DNA of 64,000 bases, from contig NZ_JACOON010000003.1 of assembly GCF_014287795.1 (NCBI RefSeq), positions 303,130-367,129 on the forward strand. The letters are read 5' to 3'. Below are positions 16,632 to 24,690 of this stretch, in pieces. The position numbers and the translations under genes are program-made. How positions within the stretch are numbered: the stretch's first letter is position 1; every line of letters begins with the position of its first letter. The notes under the pieces are model-generated. The model was not told the DNA's origin. It saw only the letters and a list, made by a program, of their open reading frames with translations, and made no database searches. Origin of the DNA: Christensenella tenuis (GTDB lineage: Bacteria; Bacillota; Clostridia; Christensenellales; Christensenellaceae).

Positions 16632-18486
16632 AGTCGGTCATTTTTTGCGGACAGTTCATACATGCTATCCTTTTCTGTTCTCTGCTCCTGCGTTTGCTCT
16701 CGTTTGATTTCTCCCTCCGTATCTTCTTGGCACAAGCAGGACAATACCTTGATGCACCAGAGCCCGGGACATATTCAACGCCGCACACCGTACAATTTTT
16801 AGCGGGCATTGCTGCCCACCGTTTTGTAGGTATGATATGTAATTCATCGACAAAGCCGATGAATTTATAGTAAATCTTGATTTCCTGCTTCACTGTTCCG
16901 TCTGCCATCTTCTCACGCTCCGAAACAAGTATCTTGTCTATGAGTGCGTTTATAACTGTTGCATCCAGTTCTTTTAAGCCTTGATAATTTCGGATAAGGG
17001 CGAGGAAGTCACGGATTCCCCGTGATTTCTCGTAGCTTTCATTAAGAGTTTCCGTCACCTCTTTCAGCCTTGCTTCAATTTCAAGCTGCTCTTTCTGGTA
17101 TTTCCCCGACATCATCTCAAAATTCCGCTCGGTAATACGCTCCATGACCTTATCCTCGTAGAGAGAGGAAAACAGCCTGTCCAGTTCCGCAAGGCGTTTG
17201 TTCAGCTTCTTACGTTCTTTCTCTAATGCTTTCGCCCTGCTCTGGTCTGTTTCCGTGAGCCGCTTTTCTATGGCCCTGACCGCCTTTTCATCATTCACTG
17301 CCATATCCGCAAAACAGTTGATGTCGGCAAGAACGGCATTGAATAAATCCCTTGCTTCTATATTGTGGGCACTACACTCGCTTCTTCCGTTTCTTGCATA
17401 ATTATTACATGAATACTGTACACAGTCGATAATCTCTGGGCGTTTCCTCCTGTGTACGTTCATTGCCCGCAGAGCACATCCGCAGTCCACACACTTGATA
17501 ACGCCTGCAAAAATATTTACAAATCCTCCCTTGTTCTGTGGAAGCCTACGACTTGTAATAAGCTGTTGGACAATATCAAATTCCTCCTGCGTGACTATTC
17601 CCTCATGGGTATTGGGTATCACTTCCCATTCTTCGGGCAGCTTAGAGGGGCGTTTCTTGCTTTTCATATTGGCGGCAATCCGTTTGTAGCCTACAAGATT
17701 TCCCGCATATATCGGGCTTCTTAAAATGCTCCTCACGCTGTTCCCACTCCAAATATAGCGTTTGTCCTCGTTCCCCTCAAAATGACGTTCAAAGCCTGTT
17801 TCGCCACGCTCCGCCGCATAAGCGGCAGGGCGTAGGATATGCTGTTTATTAAGATGTCTGCAAATTTTGGCAACTCCATTCCCTTTTAATGCAAGGTCGA
17901 ATATCTCTTTTACAACATGTGCCACTTTATCATCTATCAGCAGATGGTTGTGGTCGGCAGGGTCTTTGATATAGCCATAAGGGGCGGTAGTTCCCATGAA
18001 TTTCCCCTGTTGAAACCTCGCCCGATATGCCGATTTTATCTTAACAGATATGTCAGCGGCATACATTTCGTTTAAAATGTTGCGGAAAGGCGTGATGTCC
18101 ATAGCAGATTTATTCAAGGTATCTACGCCGTCATTGACCGCTATATACCTCACGTTATGCTCTGGGAAGAAAACTTCCAGATATAACCCACAATCAAGAT
18201 AGTTTCTCCCCAGACGGGATAAATCTTTCGTAATCACGCAGTTTATCAGACCGCTTTCAATGTCTTTTATCATATTCTGGAAACTTGGTCTTTGGAAATT
18301 TGTACCAGAATAACCATCGTCCACATACGTTTTTGCTATGTGCCATCCCTGCTTTTTCACATAATCCGTGAGGATGGATTTCTGTGTCGCAATGCTCGCA
18401 CTCTCGTTATCCGTACCATCGTCTTTAGATAAGCGGCAATAAATGCCGACTAAATAGATTTTCTTTTCTTCTTTGATTCCTGCCAT
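16630..18486 (-). CDS. Large serine recombinase (TnpX-like, DUF4368)
   Basis: The 618-residue protein catalyses excision and insertion of the nested element. The resolvase domain spans about residues 10-160, with the nucleophile Ser20 in YCRLSKDDG and the DLSRLGRNYLD segment. A recombinase/zinc-ribbon DNA-binding region follows (about 170-400, with CVDCGCALR), then a coiled coil and a DUF4368-like end with a second zinc motif CxxC...CPAC near residue 575-592. The stop codon TGA at 16,630-16,632 contains the GA crossover dinucleotide, so the gene ends exactly at the element terminus. Confidence 0.95.
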   Translation of the reverse strand: MAGIKEEKKIYLVGIYCRLSKDDGTDNESASIATQKSILTDYVKKQGWHIAKTYVDDGYSGTNFQRPSFQNMIKDIESGLINCVITKDLSRLGRNYLDCGLYLEVFFPEHNVRYIAVNDGVDTLNKSAMDITPFRNILNEMYAADISVKIKSAYRARFQQGKFMGTTAPYGYIKDPADHNHLLIDDKVAHVVKEIFDLALKGNGVAKICRHLNKQHILRPAAYAAERGETGFERHFEGNEDKRYIWSGNSVRSILRSPIYAGNLVGYKRIAANMKSKKRPSKLPEEWEVIPNTHEGIVTQEEFDIVQQLITSRRLPQNKGGFVNIFAGVIKCVDCGCALRAMNVHRRKRPEIIDCVQYSCNNYARNGRSECSAHNIEARDLFNAVLADINCFADMAVNDEKAVRAIEKRLTETDQSRAKALEKERKKLNKRLAELDRLFSSLYEDKVMERITERNFEMMSGKYQKEQLEIEARLKEVTETLNESYEKSRGIRDFLALIRNYQGLKELDATVINALIDKILVSEREKMADGTVKQEIKIYYKFIGFVDELHIIPTKRWAAMPAKNCTVCGVEYVPGSGASRYCPACAKKIRREKSNESKRRSREQKRIACMNCPQKMTD

Positions 18487-18540
18487 ACTGTAAAACCTCC
18501 GTATCTGTCCTATCTGTTTTCATGTCCCATTGCGTACATT

Positions 18541-18804
18541 CTAAGCGGACAGCCCCTCATTGTCGAAGGTGTCGCCCTCGGCAATCTTCTTCCGAATATC
18601 CTCGGAGATAATCGGGACAAACGCTTCTGTAACGGTCTGTGTGCCGACATATTCACGGCTGATTATCATCTGCACTGGTGCTTTTGGCACGATACGCTTT
18701 CTCTTTTTATCTGCTTTCTTATCCTCGCCCATACTTAAATCTTCCTTTCCAGACAGGGCAGGGAAGAGTTTGGAAATGTCCCCGCCCTGCCAATCAGATA
18801 CCAT
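18541..18804 (-). CDS. Small hypothetical protein preceding the recombinase
   Basis: The 87-residue, basic-then-acidic protein (KKADKKRKR in the middle, acidic C-terminus) is not one I recognise by family. Its ATG overlaps the stop of the YdbC-like gene as TAATG, which decides the start and implies translational coupling. An internal start at MGEDKKAD is possible. Position just before the recombinase suggests a directionality or regulatory function, but nothing in the sequence proves it. Confidence 0.65.
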   Translation of the reverse strand: MVSDWQGGDISKLFPALSGKEDLSMGEDKKADKKRKRIVPKAPVQMIISREYVGTQTVTEAFVPIISEDIRKKIAEGDTFDNEGLSA

Positions 18805-19034
18805 TAATCCTCGCTGTTTAATTCTTTCTGTAATGCTTTAAGGAGTGCCGCCGCTTCATCAGCGTTCAGCGTGATTCCCTTGCCGCACTTTTCACGGTTC
18901 GGGGAAAAGCTGCGGATGTCATACTTCGGCTCTTTCCCATTCCATGAAATGAGATTGATTTCCTTTGTGTAGCCACTGTCGCCCGTAGACAATACTGCGA
19001 TTTCCTTTACGATTTCATACTGGATTTCTCTCAT
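18804..19034 (-). CDS. YdbC/PC4-like ssDNA-binding protein
   Basis: The 76-residue protein matches the YdbC family (fold related to the PC4 coactivator). Landmarks are FEIVKE-type start (YEIVKEIAVLST), KEINLISWNGKEPKYDIRSF, KCGKGITLNADEAAALLKAL. Members bind single-stranded DNA or RNA. On this element it may protect single strands made during mobilization or rolling replication. It is coupled to the next gene through a TAATG overlap. Confidence 0.8.
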   Translation of the reverse strand: MREIQYEIVKEIAVLSTGDSGYTKEINLISWNGKEPKYDIRSFSPNREKCGKGITLNADEAAALLKALQKELNSED

Positions 19035-19079
19035 TCTCCATACCTCAACTCTCTGTATTTACTTCCCGAAAAAAGAAGA

Positions 19080-19934
19080 TTAGCGGCTGTCACGGTTGCG
19101 TTTCCTCTGCAACTCACGCTCCAAAAGTTTGATGATGGTTTCCTCCATCTGCTTCGGCGTTGTGTTCTTCGGAAAGTATTTTTTCAGCTTGCTTGTGTTG
19201 ATTTTCAAGGTTTCTTTCTGGTTGCCCTTTTCCTCCGTCATAATCGCAAATATCGTATCCATGTCAAGCCGCCCGCTCTGGCTTAACTGTTTCATCCGCT
19301 GTGCCTGTGAGAGTGAGGGCGTTGCTTCTTCGCTCTCCATCGTGGCAAAGAGGTTTTCCTGCTCGTCTTTCTTCAAGAAGGACAGTTCCACCGCAGGCGT
19401 GAGGGCGATTTTCCCCTCGTCCACCATCTGCAAAATCGGCGGTATCAGTTCCGTCAGGCGGATAAAACGCTGCACGGTCATCCTGCCCACGCCGAAGCCC
19501 TGTGCCACCTTGTCGTCCGTCCGCAACTTCGTCACAACTTGTGACGAGGTTAAGTCTGTGCGGAAACCCTGCCGCTTCATGGCTTCGGATTTCATCTTGT
19601 AAGCAAACGCCCGCTCCGATGGCAGGATATTCTCACGCTGCAAATTGCTGTCTACAAGGGTGATGATGGCTCGGTCACGGTCTAAGGGCAGGACAAACGC
19701 AGGCACGGTATTTATCCCTGCAAGTTCAGAAGCACGGACACGCCGCTGTCCTGCAATCACTTCATAACCGTCCCCGTCCTCTTTCGGGCGTGTGATTATC
19801 GGCGTGACAATGCCAAATTCCTTGATGCTTTCCGCTAACTCTGACAGTGTTTCATCTTCTGCCACATGAAACGGATTGTCGGGGAACGGGTACAAGTCTT
19901 TGGTCTTTAACACCTTAAAATCCTGTTTCTTCAT
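19080..19934 (-). CDS. ParB/RepB/Spo0J-family DNA-binding protein
   Basis: The 284-residue protein has the ParB N-terminal nuclease-like/CTPase domain, with LSELAESIKEFGIVTPIITRP, the GxxRR motif AGQRRVRAS and the ENILPSERAFAYK segment. A central HTH (about 150-175) and a basic C-terminus with YFPKNTTPKQMEETIIKLLE follow. The same C-terminal signature occurs in the ICE's own ParB at 50.8 kb. No ParA partner is encoded on the nested element, so it may act in replication control or regulation rather than classical partition. Confidence 0.88.
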   Translation of the reverse strand: MKKQDFKVLKTKDLYPFPDNPFHVAEDETLSELAESIKEFGIVTPIITRPKEDGDGYEVIAGQRRVRASELAGINTVPAFVLPLDRDRAIITLVDSNLQRENILPSERAFAYKMKSEAMKRQGFRTDLTSSQVVTKLRTDDKVAQGFGVGRMTVQRFIRLTELIPPILQMVDEGKIALTPAVELSFLKKDEQENLFATMESEEATPSLSQAQRMKQLSQSGRLDMDTIFAIMTEEKGNQKETLKINTSKLKKYFPKNTTPKQMEETIIKLLERELQRKRNRDSR

Positions 19935-19942
19935 TCACATAT

Positions 19943-20908
19943 CTACCTTTCTTTCGCTCTGCTTCTATGATTTTTCTGCAATTCTTCCAACACTTCGGGC
20001 GGTATTTTTGACAGCAGCCGCCCCATCTGCTCGTTGGTTCTCTGCAATTCAAATATCTTCTGATTCGCTTTCTGCACCTTTAGTTCCTGCTCGTACTTTT
20101 CATCACGCATACGCCCCGCATAGTCTGATTCCTGCCCAATTCTCTCTTTCAAACTGTCGATATACGCCTGCTGTTTCCCGATTTCCTTAGAGAATTTCTC
20201 CACGTCTGGCAGCCATGCAGAGAGTAAATCTAACGCTTTATCCCTTTTCTTCCCTGCGTTAAAGGCGTTGATGTCGGATAGGGCAGACACGATTTCTTCA
20301 TACTGTTTATCAAGCCTGCCGCCTAATTTATAGAGCCATGTGGGGACGTGTTTCCGCTTGGTTTCCATTGAGGACTGCCCCCGTTCAAGCTGATTCCACC
20401 GTGAGGACATCCGCTCATGGTAGGCGGTCTGCCACTCGGATAATGATTTCTGGTTGCCTAAGATAGCTTTCGCTGACAGCTTATTGTCTGGCGTAATCGG
20501 CACAAAGCAGAGGTGCATATGGGGCGTTCTCTCGTCCATATGGACGACAGCGGAGAGGATATTCTGCTTTCCAACACGCTCCGAAATGAAGTCAAGAGCC
20601 GTCTGGAAATACGCTTTTTGTTCTTCGGGCGGTAACTGGTTCATAAATTCTGGTGAAGCTGTGATGAGCGTTTCCACCATCATCACGCTGTCTTTCCTTG
20701 TCCTGCACCCCGCTTCGGCTACCATGCGGTTAATCTCTTTCTTGTAGGTGTACTTTGGTGGTGCTATGAGATGGTAATTGTTTTTAGAGCGTTCCATATC
20801 TATATCTGGGTTGCTTTTGTAGGCTTCTTTCTTCCGCTCGTTGTGGCGTTCACAAGCCGCAACGCCGCCCGCTTTTCGTTTCTGGAAACGCAGGATTGCA
20901 TAAGGCAT
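19943..20908 (-). CDS. mob: MobV-family relaxase (Mob/Pre, TnpZ-like)
   Basis: The 321-residue protein nicks the element's oriT so that another element's channel can transfer it. The start at ATG 20908 (MPYAILRFQK) has AGGAGG just upstream; the open frame before it only translates the repeat cluster. MobV hallmarks are His22 in ERHNER, the position of the catalytic histidine of MobM, and the metal motif HMDERTPHMH at residues 123-132. The C-terminal third is coiled coil. It is the counterpart of TnpZ in Tn4451, and the matching oriT lies about 280 bp upstream. Confidence 0.93.
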   Translation of the reverse strand: MPYAILRFQKRKAGGVAACERHNERKKEAYKSNPDIDMERSKNNYHLIAPPKYTYKKEINRMVAEAGCRTRKDSVMMVETLITASPEFMNQLPPEEQKAYFQTALDFISERVGKQNILSAVVHMDERTPHMHLCFVPITPDNKLSAKAILGNQKSLSEWQTAYHERMSSRWNQLERGQSSMETKRKHVPTWLYKLGGRLDKQYEEIVSALSDINAFNAGKKRDKALDLLSAWLPDVEKFSKEIGKQQAYIDSLKERIGQESDYAGRMRDEKYEQELKVQKANQKIFELQRTNEQMGRLLSKIPPEVLEELQKNHRSRAKER

Positions 20909-20950
20909 AGGCGGATTCCTCCTTTCTTTCGGCGGGTGACCGTCCTTTGG

Positions 20951-21493
20951 GGTGACAGCGGTGACGGTGGTGACAGCAGTTTTGGGATACCCCCTGCCGA
21001 CTGCCGCAACTGTCACCCTCACCCCCTGCATGACGGTCATGTCGATGATGACGGTGTTTTTGGGATACCCCCCTCGCAAGAGCCGTCACCGTCATGCCGC
21101 CATTCTTTTATCCGAAGCCGTAAGGCGTAGGATAGCAGGGCACAGCCCTGCCTTAAGGGAGTCCAGAGGGAACGTCTGGCACACGACTTTGCAGGGCAAA
21201 GTGTAGTGTGTTACACCCTGTAAACGCAGTCGGAAAAATCGGAATGATTTTTCTGACCGCAGGGGTGGTTTTACACGACCGAAAAGGGCGAGTAAATCTC
21301 ACGCCTGCATTTTGCGTTTACGGGGTGTTCTCCCGTAGGGATGACAGCGGCAGGGTATCCTAAAATCACTGTCACCACCGTCACTGCTGTCACCCGCAGG
21401 GCAGAGCCGCCAGCTTTACATGGCTTTAAGCGTCAATGACAGTAACAGGGGGGTATCCTAATATCGCTGTCACCACCATCACCGCTGTCACCC
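20951..21493. repeat. Iteron-like 43-bp repeats flanking the MobV oriT
   Basis: Two direct copies on the plus strand (21,353-21,395 and 21,451-21,493) begin GGGTATCCTA and end in three GTCACC-type units. A third copy is inverted at 20,951-20,994, and a half copy ends in TTTTTGGGATACCCC near 21,071. Copies differ at only a few positions. They flank the non-coding stretch 21,072-21,352 that holds oriT and end at the RepA-like gene, whose last codons are part of the right-hand copy. The pattern suggests initiator-binding iterons or an operator. Confidence 0.75.
21184..21216 (+). other. oriT: oriT of the nested element (MobV type)
   Basis: A hairpin ACTTTGC-aggg... /GCAAAGT (21,186-21,202) is followed by TAGTGTGTTA (21,204-21,213), itself inside the inverted repeat GTGTA/TACAC. 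This hairpin plus TAGTGTGTTA arrangement is what I recall of the pMV158 MobM nick region. The site lies upstream of the mob gene in non-coding DNA. The surrounding gap (21,072-21,352) also contains GC-rich inverted repeats but no ORF. Confidence 0.8.
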
Positions 21494-22458
21494 GCCCTCC
21501 TTGCAAGGGCAATCCGCCTGCCGTCTTTCCTGCGGCTGTACTGGTAGCAGATACGGTTCTCGCTTAAAAATGTGGTGCGGTATTCATTCAGCCATTTCGT
21601 AATCACCGTGGGTATGGTTTCCGTTTCCCCCATAGCGGCTAACAGTTCCGTTGCCGTGCCTATCCATTCTTCCTTATCCCTCATAAAATCCACCAACCGA
21701 AAAAGGACATCTGGTATCGTTTCTTTCGCAAGCTGCTCCTGCGTTTTCCGCTCCACAAGCTCCCAACGGCAATCACGGAAACGCAGCGTGTATTCCTGAT
21801 AAGGCGTGTCCCTGCCCGTCACATACAGCTTGGCGGTGTCAGACGCACGTTTCTCCTTTTCCAGAACAAAGGTAGCGTCCGCACTCCCCGTTAATCCTGT
21901 CGTCCCAGACACCTTGTTGAACACGTCGCTGTCATTCTGCTTTCGGATGTGGTGTACGACAATGACCGCCAGAGAGTGCCTGTCGGCAAAGTCTTTGATG
22001 AGGGAGATGTCCCCATAGTCGCTTGCATAGGCATTGTCTTTTGAAGCTGTACGGACTTTCTGCAAGGTATCAATGACAATGAGCCTGCTGTCTGGGTAAT
22101 CTTTCAGATAATCTTCAAGCTGCACGATAAGACCGTCTGACAGCTTGCAGCTTGCCACGGCAAAGTGGAGCCGCCCGCTTGCTTCGTCCGTCAAACGAAA
22201 TAACCTGTCCTGTATGCGGCAGAACGTGTCCTCAAGGCAGAGGTAAAGCACATCGCCCTCCATTGTCGGCATATCCCATAAAGGGATTCCCTGCGACACG
22301 CATAAGCATAGCTTCAGCATGAGCCAGCTTTTGCCTATCTTCTGTGAGCCGCAGAACAGCGATAAGCCTGTCGGGATAAGGCTGTCCACCACAAAGGATG
22401 GTTTCTCAAGCGGTTCATAAAGGAGCGTTTCGGCGTTGACTGTCTGTAACTTCTGCAT
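21433..22458 (-). CDS. RepA-like AAA+ (DnaB/RecA-fold) ATPase
   Basis: The 341-residue protein has Walker A GSQKIGKS at residues 37-44, a Walker B-like LIVIDTLQKV near 125-134, and VIVVHHIRK as the sensor strand. This is the hexameric RepA/AAA_25 helicase fold used by RSF1010-type plasmids and by integrated elements to replicate or unwind DNA. Its start (ATG 22458) has AAGGAGG 6 bases upstream. The C-terminal 20 residues are encoded by the iteron-like repeat, so the gene and the putative origin are physically merged. Confidence 0.85.
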   Translation of the reverse strand: MQKLQTVNAETLLYEPLEKPSFVVDSLIPTGLSLFCGSQKIGKSWLMLKLCLCVSQGIPLWDMPTMEGDVLYLCLEDTFCRIQDRLFRLTDEASGRLHFAVASCKLSDGLIVQLEDYLKDYPDSRLIVIDTLQKVRTASKDNAYASDYGDISLIKDFADRHSLAVIVVHHIRKQNDSDVFNKVSGTTGLTGSADATFVLEKEKRASDTAKLYVTGRDTPYQEYTLRFRDCRWELVERKTQEQLAKETIPDVLFRLVDFMRDKEEWIGTATELLAAMGETETIPTVITKWLNEYRTTFLSENRICYQYSRRKDGRRIALARRAGDSGDGGDSDIRIPPCYCH

Positions 22459-23087
22459 GGCTTTCCTCCTTTCGGGCGGTGTCTTTGTTTTCGTTGCACA
22501 TAGGCGTTGACCTCCTTAAAAATAGATTTACTCCCACGGAAAAAAGTGAGAGTATGTAATGCCGCCAATCCCACACAAATAAAAAACAGATTTCTTTTTC
22601 GGGCGGTGTCGGTCACGGTTGGAGATATTTCTTCAATTTCCGCCTTTACTTTCTCCTTTGCAATCGCAACAGATTTCTGTATTGCCGAAGCGGTGCAATG
22701 CTCCATAGCGGCGATTTGGTAAAAATTGAACTCATACTCGTAGTAGAGCAGGAAACGCCGCCTTTGTATCTCTGGAAGGCTCCCAACCGCCTTATAGAGC
22801 GTTTCATTCCGTTCTTCCTCAACCATGCGTTCATCAAGGCTCTTAGGCACACGCAACGCCCGTCTGTAAAGGGTTTCGTCCCATACCTCGTTAAACTCCC
22901 TGTGCCGCTCGTCCCATTAGAAAAGATTCCTGTTCCTGCGCTCCATCTGCCGAAACTCCATAAAGAACTGTTCCGACACTTCCAACTCGTGGGATTTGCC
23001 CTGCCCGTCCTTAAAGCTGATAAAATACCTTGTGCCGCTTTCCGTGGATTCCTCCCGAAGCGTGTATGCCTTAACCCTGTATGCCAT
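22335..23087 (-). pseudogene. Sigma-factor-like HTH gene interrupted by an in-frame TAA
   Basis: Translation from ATG 23087 (MAYRVKAYTL, with AGGAGG upstream) runs 56 codons to NRNLF and then meets TAA at 22,917-22,919. The same frame continues at once with WDERHREFNEVWDETLYRRALRVPK (22,916 onward) and a sigma region 4-like helix-turn-helix (NFYQIAAMEHCTASAIQKSV). Related genes usually have Gln at this point, so a single CAA to TAA change is the simplest cause. A downstream TTG (22856) could restart the C-terminal part. The 3' end overlaps the RepA-like gene by 124 bases, which is unusually long. Confidence 0.75.
22415..22501 (-). CDS. Possible 28-residue leader ORF overlapping the RepA-like gene
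   Basis: ATG 22501 has AAGGAGG 9 bases upstream and opens a 28-codon frame (MCNENKDTARKEESH...) that ends inside the RepA-like gene at 22,415. It overlaps that gene's start in another frame and could couple its translation. The strong ribosome-binding site is the only real evidence, and it may be chance. Confidence 0.35.
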   Translation of the reverse strand: MCNENKDTARKEESHAEVTDSQRRNAPL

Positions 23088-23170
23088 CCTGTTGTCCTCC
23101 TGCAAAAAATGAGTGAGGGGATTTCCATCCCTCACCCAGTAGCCCGCAGGATGGCAGGCTGTTTTAGAAG

Positions 23171-23596
23171 CTATAAAATTTTCCGCAGCTTCTTCCGCAG
23201 ATGGTCTAACCTCGCATAGATGGCACCAGTCGTCAAATGCACAAGCGGGGCAATCTCCTTTGTGGAATACCCCTGCATTTTCAGCAGGACGATTTTCAAG
23301 GTACGCCCGTCCACCGTGACTAATACTTGATAGAGATTTTCGCTCTCAATCTCTTCCAGTAACTCCGCAACCGTACCCACTTCCGCCTGCCGCTCCCTGC
23401 CTGCCATGTCCTCAAGATATTCCGCAACGTCATTCGTCCATCGGTAAAACCGCCTGTTGGAATTGAAGTCTGCCCTGTCCGCCATGCGTATCTGCTCAAT
23501 GGTCGCTTCATCAACGCCGCACTCACGCAGCAGCTTTTCCTCCGCTTCTTTCCAGATACGCCATTTCCTGTCCTCCCGTCCGTGGTTGTATGCCAT
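23171..23596 (-). CDS. Sigma-70 region 4-like HTH protein
   Basis: The 141-residue protein ends in a helix-turn-helix: LKIVLLKMQGYSTKEIAPLVHLTTGAIYARLDHLRKKL. Its N-terminal half is charged and helical. The start is ATG 23596 (MAYNHGRED) with GGAGG 8 bases upstream; the in-frame TTG before it lies inside that site. Proteins of this kind regulate transfer modules in Tn916- and Tn4451-type elements. It precedes the interrupted sigma-like gene and follows a terminator. Confidence 0.75.
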   Translation of the reverse strand: MAYNHGREDRKWRIWKEAEEKLLRECGVDEATIEQIRMADRADFNSNRRFYRWTNDVAEYLEDMAGRERQAEVGTVAELLEEIESENLYQVLVTVDGRTLKIVLLKMQGYSTKEIAPLVHLTTGAIYARLDHLRKKLRKIL

Positions 23597-23638
23597 TCTT
23601 ACTTCCTCCAATCAGAATTGATTGAGAGGGCAGAGAAA

Positions 23639-23676
23639 AGCCCCCTCATCTTCCCAAAGGAAAAAACAAGGGGGCT
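23639..23676 (-). terminator. Terminator between two sigma-like genes
   Basis: AGCCCCCT and AGGGGGCT form an 8-bp GC-rich stem on the minus strand, followed by TTTCTCT. It ends the transcript of the 23,691-24,203 gene. Confidence 0.75.
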
Positions 23677-23690
23677 GAACGCCTTAAATT

Positions 23691-24203
23691 TTAATTTTCT
23701 ATTATCTTTCTTAGTTTTATTAGGATTCTGGCTTTGCGTTTGTTTACAACGCTCTGGGTTATGCCCAACCTCGCCCCGACTTCACGCTCGGAAAGTCCGT
23801 CAAAAAAGATTGCCTGTATCAGCTCCTGTTCACTATCCGACAGCAAAGGCAGGGCGGCTTTCAGCCTGTCCACCATGACCGCATTGACAACGGTTTCTGC
23901 AATGTCCACCGCTTCATCAGTGATAAAGTCCAGAGGATTCCCCTCGCTGTCCGTAAATCCGTCGAGAGATAGCAGTCTATTCTTTGTATCTAATTTTTGC
24001 AGATAACGCCACCGTTCCTTGTCACGGTAGAAGTCTGTGTATTGCTCCCTCACGACTTCAAGCAGACAGCCTTGAATGGGGATAAACAGCTTGTCCATAT
24101 AGGTCTGGTCGGATTCCCTGCAACGGCAGAACTCCGTGTAGGATAATTCCACATAGCCGCCACTTTCTCTGATATATACCTTTCTTGGTGCATATTTCAC
24201 CAT
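23691..24203 (-). CDS. Sigma-70 family-like regulator
   Basis: The 170-residue protein starts at ATG 24203 (MVKYAPRKVYIRESGGY), chosen because GGGAGGT lies 6 bases upstream. Its C-terminal region holds a sigma region 4 HTH: LLSDSEQELIQAIFFDGLSEREVGARLGITQSVVNKRKARIL. It probably controls element gene expression, as related sigma-like ORFs do in Tn916-family elements. Upstream are three hairpins (24,311-24,685) that insulate it from the tet(O) transcript. Confidence 0.82.
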   Translation of the reverse strand: MVKYAPRKVYIRESGGYVELSYTEFCRCRESDQTYMDKLFIPIQGCLLEVVREQYTDFYRDKERWRYLQKLDTKNRLLSLDGFTDSEGNPLDFITDEAVDIAETVVNAVMVDRLKAALPLLSDSEQELIQAIFFDGLSEREVGARLGITQSVVNKRKARILIKLRKIIEN

Positions 24204-24310
24204 AAATACCTCCCATCTGAATTTTTGAAATGTAAAAAATCCAGATGGAGAGGCGGAGAACGACACCGCATATCAGAAACAGCCCTACGGCACTTTCCAA
24301 CAAAAATCGA

Positions 24311-24349
24311 CAAAAGAAAAACCGCAAAGGCTCTGTGACCTTTACGGTT
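24311..24349 (-). terminator. Terminator or attenuator upstream of the sigma-like gene
   Basis: AACCGTAAAGG and CCTTTGCGGTT pair across an 8-base loop on the minus strand and are followed by TTTTCTTTT. It lies about 110 bases before the sigma-like start, inside a 487-bp stretch (24,204-24,690) that I see as non-coding and made mainly of three such hairpins. Confidence 0.65.
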
Positions 24350-24519
24350 ATAGGAAATAGTAATTCTATTGTATGGAGATTGTACTTCTACTTTCAAGGT
24401 GAGAAGTACCGTTGCACTGGCAGAAATTTTTTTAACTGGTTTCCTGCCGTTCTCTGATATGCTATGTATTGATAAATTTTGCTTCGTATGAGCAGATAGA
24501 TAACTGCCCGAAAAAAGGA

Positions 24520-24560
24520 CATAAAAAAATCCCTCCAAATTTAAAAACAAATTCAGAGGG
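24520..24560 (-). terminator. T-tailed hairpin between the KTR gene and the sigma-like gene
   Basis: CCCTCTGAATTT and AAATTTGGAGGG pair with one mismatch on the minus strand and run into a stretch of seven T. Confidence 0.65.
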
Positions 24561-24636
24561 TAATTTAGGGTATAACAAAATAACCCACCCGAATATCGTT
24601 TTTTTTATTTGGTGAGTTTGTTCTTTCAAATACGAA

Positions 24637-24685
24637 ACAAAAAGAGCCGATGATTCGTGAATTGTTCCACAATTTCATCGGCTCT
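24637..24685 (-). terminator. Terminator of the tet(O)-KTR operon
   Basis: AGAGCCGATGA and TCATCGGCTCT form a perfect 11-bp stem immediately after the KTR stop codon, followed by TTTTTG on the minus strand. Confidence 0.85.
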
Positions 24686-24690
24686 GCGTC

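Noticed and set aside
20909..21079. N-terminal extension of the MobV relaxase by 57 codons
   Set aside because: The extra codons simply translate the repeat cluster, and the strong AGGAGG is placed for ATG 20908.
20951..21493. CRISPR array in the repeat region
   Set aside because: Only three or four copies, unequal spacing, mixed orientation and no cas genes nearby; iterons fit better. I saw no CRISPR array elsewhere in the window.
22646..23128. 160-codon minus-strand frame overlapping the sigma-like genes
   Set aside because: It is a shadow frame (Arg/Ser/Trp-rich, low complexity) of the interrupted sigma-like gene, which reads properly in the adjacent frame.
24197..24550. 117-codon minus-strand frame upstream of the sigma-like gene
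   Set aside because: It runs through two terminator hairpins and lacks a ribosome-binding site; the region is better read as non-coding.
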